A stretch of DNA of 64,000 nucleotides from Candidatus Pelagibacter sp. RS40. GTDB lineage: Bacteria > Pseudomonadota > Alphaproteobacteria > Pelagibacterales > Pelagibacteraceae. The position numbers and the translations under genes are program-made. This document shows positions 62,504-64,000 of the stretch, one piece after another. The notes beneath the pieces are model-generated. The model saw only the letters and a program-made list of their open reading frames with translations, had not been told where the DNA came from and ran no database searches. Position 1 is the stretch's first letter. Each line of letters opens with the position of its first letter. The DNA lies in contig NZ_CP020778.1 of NCBI RefSeq assembly GCF_002101295.1, forward strand, positions 1,095,001-1,159,000, given 5' to 3'.

Positions 62504-63355
62504 ATGAATAAATTTAAAACATTAGGATTAGGAATTTTAATTTCCTTTTTCTTAACTATCTCTTCAAATGCAGACTCTATTAAAATTGGAACAGAGGGAG
62601 CTTACCCTCCTTGGAATTCTAAAGATGCTTCTGGAAACCTTATTGGTTTTGAAGTTGAGCTTGCAAATGAATTATGCAAAATCATGAAAGCCGAATGTAC
62701 GATCGTTGAACAGGATTGGGATGGAATGATTCCAGCTCTATTAATGAGAAAATTTGATGCGATCATGGCTGGTATGTCGATTACTGCAGAAAGACAAAAA
62801 ACAATTACTTTTTCGCAAGGTTATGCTGATGAAGTTGCTTCTTTAGCAGTAATGAAAGGATCTGATCTTGAAGGAATGGATACGCCAGAAGGTATAAATT
62901 TATCTTTAGGTGGATCTGATGTTAAAAAAGCTCTTAAAACAATTACAGGTGCATTAGCTGGTAAAACAGTTTGTGTACAAACAGCTACAATTCACCAAAA
63001 CTTTTTAGATTCAGGTGATGTAGGAACTGTAAATGTAAGAACTTACAAAACACAAGACGAAGTCAATCTAGATCTAGCATCAGGAAGATGTGATGCTGCA
63101 TTAGCAGCTGCTGTTGCTTTTACTGATTACGCTGATAAATCTGGCAAACCTGTTGTTCTAGTTGGACCTACTTTTTCAGGCGGTGCATTTGGAAATGGAG
63201 TAGGTGTTGGAATTAGACAAGGCGGAGATGATGCTATCGGAAAAAGAGATGCTAAACTTCTAAAAGATTTCAACAAAGCGATTGATAAAGCAAGAAAACA
63301 AGGAATTATTAGCAAACTTGCTATTAAACACTTTGGTTTCGACGCTTCTATGTAA
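62504..63355 (+). CDS. Polar amino-acid ABC transporter substrate-binding protein
   Basis: A 283-residue SBP_bac_3 protein with a signal peptide (about residues 1-23, ending SSNADSIK). The mature start is IKIGTEGAYPPWNSKDASGN, followed by LIGFEVELANELCKIMKAEC, IPALLMRKFDAIMAGMSITA and RQKTITFSQGYADE, the family blocks for arginine/lysine/histidine/octopine-type amino acids. The ribosome site is GGAGGA (62495-62500). An A/T-only inverted repeat (62473-62493) lies just upstream. A permease gene follows after a 13-bp hairpin. The ligand cannot be told from the sequence. Confidence 0.92.
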   Translation: MNKFKTLGLGILISFFLTISSNADSIKIGTEGAYPPWNSKDASGNLIGFEVELANELCKIMKAECTIVEQDWDGMIPALLMRKFDAIMAGMSITAERQKTITFSQGYADEVASLAVMKGSDLEGMDTPEGINLSLGGSDVKKALKTITGALAGKTVCVQTATIHQNFLDSGDVGTVNVRTYKTQDEVNLDLASGRCDAALAAAVAFTDYADKSGKPVVLVGPTFSGGAFGNGVGVGIRQGGDDAIGKRDAKLLKDFNKAIDKARKQGIISKLAIKHFGFDASM

Positions 63356-63365
63356 ATATTTCAGA

Positions 63366-63394
63366 TTTGGCGACTATATATTATAGTCGCCAAA
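63366..63394 (+). promoter_or_regulatory. Intercistronic hairpin between amino-acid binding-protein and permease genes
   Basis: TTTGGCGACTATA (63366-63378) and TATAGTCGCCAAA (63382-63394) form a perfect 13-bp stem with a three-base loop, just five bases before the permease start and ten after the binding-protein stop. No run of T follows, so a simple intrinsic terminator is less likely than an RNA-end stabiliser or processing site that raises binding-protein over permease level. Confidence 0.75.
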
Positions 63395-63398
63395 ATCT

Positions 63399-64000
63399 AT
63401 GGAACTTCTCGCATTTGGCAAAACTGGTTGGGGTGATGAGTTATTTTATGCAACCCTAATGACTTTAGCTGTTTCAATAACAGCTATGTTAATTGGATTT
63501 TTCTTTGCACTTATTTTTACCCCTTTAAAATTATCAAAACACAAATCATTAAATTTAATTGGTAATTTTTACACTACAGTTATTAGAGGTGTTCCAGAAT
63601 TATTGGTAATTTATCTTTTCTTTTTCGGTGGAAGTGGAGCAATAATGTTTGTTGCTTCTATGTTTGGTTATTACGAATATATTGAAATTAATGCATTTAT
63701 TACAGGTTCATTTGCAATAGGTATTATTTCAGGCGCATATTCAACTGAAGTATTTAGAGGAGCCATACAATCAATAGATAAAGGACAGTTTGAAGCTTCA
63801 AAAGTTTTGGGGATAAAAAAACATATTCAGTTTTATAAAATTATCCTTCCTCAAATGTTAAGACTTGCAATTCCAAATCTAAGTAATGTTTGGCAAATTA
63901 CATTAAAAGATACCTCTTTAATTTCAGTAACAGGTTTAGTTGAAATTATGAGGCAATCTTATATCGCTGCTGGATCAACTAGAGATCCTTTGTTCTTTTA
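63399..64000 (+). CDS. Amino-acid ABC transporter permease, 3' end missing
   Basis: The first 200 codons of a HisM/HisQ-type permease that runs off the window. It starts at ATG 63399 with MELLAFGKTGWGDELFYATL, followed by hydrophobic helices, VIRGVPELLVIYLFFF, GAYSTEVFRGAIQSIDKGQF and the EAA-loop EASKVLGIKKHIQFYKIILP, then NLSNVWQITLKDTSLISVTG. These are the typical polar-amino-acid permease features. A second permease and ATPase probably follow outside the window (inference from family organisation). Confidence 0.93.
   Translation, partial: MELLAFGKTGWGDELFYATLMTLAVSITAMLIGFFFALIFTPLKLSKHKSLNLIGNFYTTVIRGVPELLVIYLFFFGGSGAIMFVASMFGYYEYIEINAFITGSFAIGIISGAYSTEVFRGAIQSIDKGQFEASKVLGIKKHIQFYKIILPQMLRLAIPNLSNVWQITLKDTSLISVTGLVEIMRQSYIAAGSTRDPLFF

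Noticed and set aside
1-64000. rRNA, IS elements, prophage, toxin-antitoxin or CRISPR-Cas genes
   Set aside because: Looked for on both strands by motif and context; no convincing sequence was found.

Overview
The window is very probably a piece of a streamlined marine alphaproteobacterium of the SAR11 / Pelagibacterales type. This is an inference from strong A+T bias, genes packed with 0-100 bp gaps or short overlaps, frequent poly-A/T runs inside genes, and the gene set: an ETF chain, a GcvT-fused dimethylglycine/sarcosine dehydrogenase-like enzyme, AcuI, a compact iron ABC transporter and a SpeD-SpeE fusion. No rRNA, phage, IS element, integrase or CRISPR array was seen. No gene-free stretch exceeds 300 bases; the longest is 43373-43606.

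Layout. (1) 1-7924 is core metabolism: etfB (5' end missing), etfA and ETF-quinone oxidoreductase on the plus strand. A minus-strand run follows, of hisI, two paralogous 2-oxoglutarate/Fe(II) oxygenase-like genes and a DUF2237 gene. Then come folE, acuI and a LysR regulator. (2) 7949-11960 is a ferric-iron ABC transporter behind a perfect 7-1-7 Fur-type palindrome. A Cys-rich micro-ORF and a strong hairpin lie between the binding-protein and permease genes. (3) 12043-18217 holds a CHASE2/PP2C (SpoIIE-type) membrane phosphatase, a small membrane protein and a very long FecR-domain protein with four ~160-residue repeats. (4) 18220-51067 is a surface-polysaccharide island. It contains a ligase, Wza, Wzc, a priming phosphosugar transferase, a flippase, a Wzy-like polymerase, several glycosyltransferases, four methyltransferase-like proteins and two AsnB-type amidotransferases. 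It also has a CMP-sugar synthetase next to a GT42/DUF115-like protein, an aldolase-DUF115-like fusion, an aldo/keto reductase with a GMC oxidoreductase, and nucleotide-sugar enzymes (GDP-mannose 3,5-epimerase-like, Gmd, GalE). Strand switches are frequent and composition is more A/T-extreme than in the flanks. (5) 51091-58257 has a DMGDH-like enzyme, guaC, a UDP-glucuronate-epimerase-like gene, a VCBS/ASPIC secreted protein, a Cys-rich secreted protein with a micro-ORF upstream, and tRNA-Met(CAT). (6) 58259-62444 is a polyamine/methylthioadenosine module: apt diverging from mtnP-mtnA-FucA-like aldolase-speDE. (7) 62504-64000 is an amino-acid ABC transporter (binding protein, hairpin, permease running off the end).

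How the genes fit together. ETF and ETF-QO can pass electrons from flavoprotein dehydrogenases such as the DMGDH-like enzyme to quinone. SpeDE produces methylthioadenosine, MtnP splits it to adenine (reused by Apt) and methylthioribose-1-phosphate, MtnA isomerises the sugar, and the FucA-like aldolase could cleave it to dihydroxyacetone phosphate. The island holds most steps of a Wzx/Wzy/Wza/Wzc-type pathway. The CHASE2 phosphatase and FecR-repeat protein at its edge may form a surface-sensing pair. Both transporters have a perfect hairpin between the binding-protein and permease genes, suggesting a shared way of making more binding protein than permease. All functional names rest on sequence motifs read by eye; none was checked against a database.
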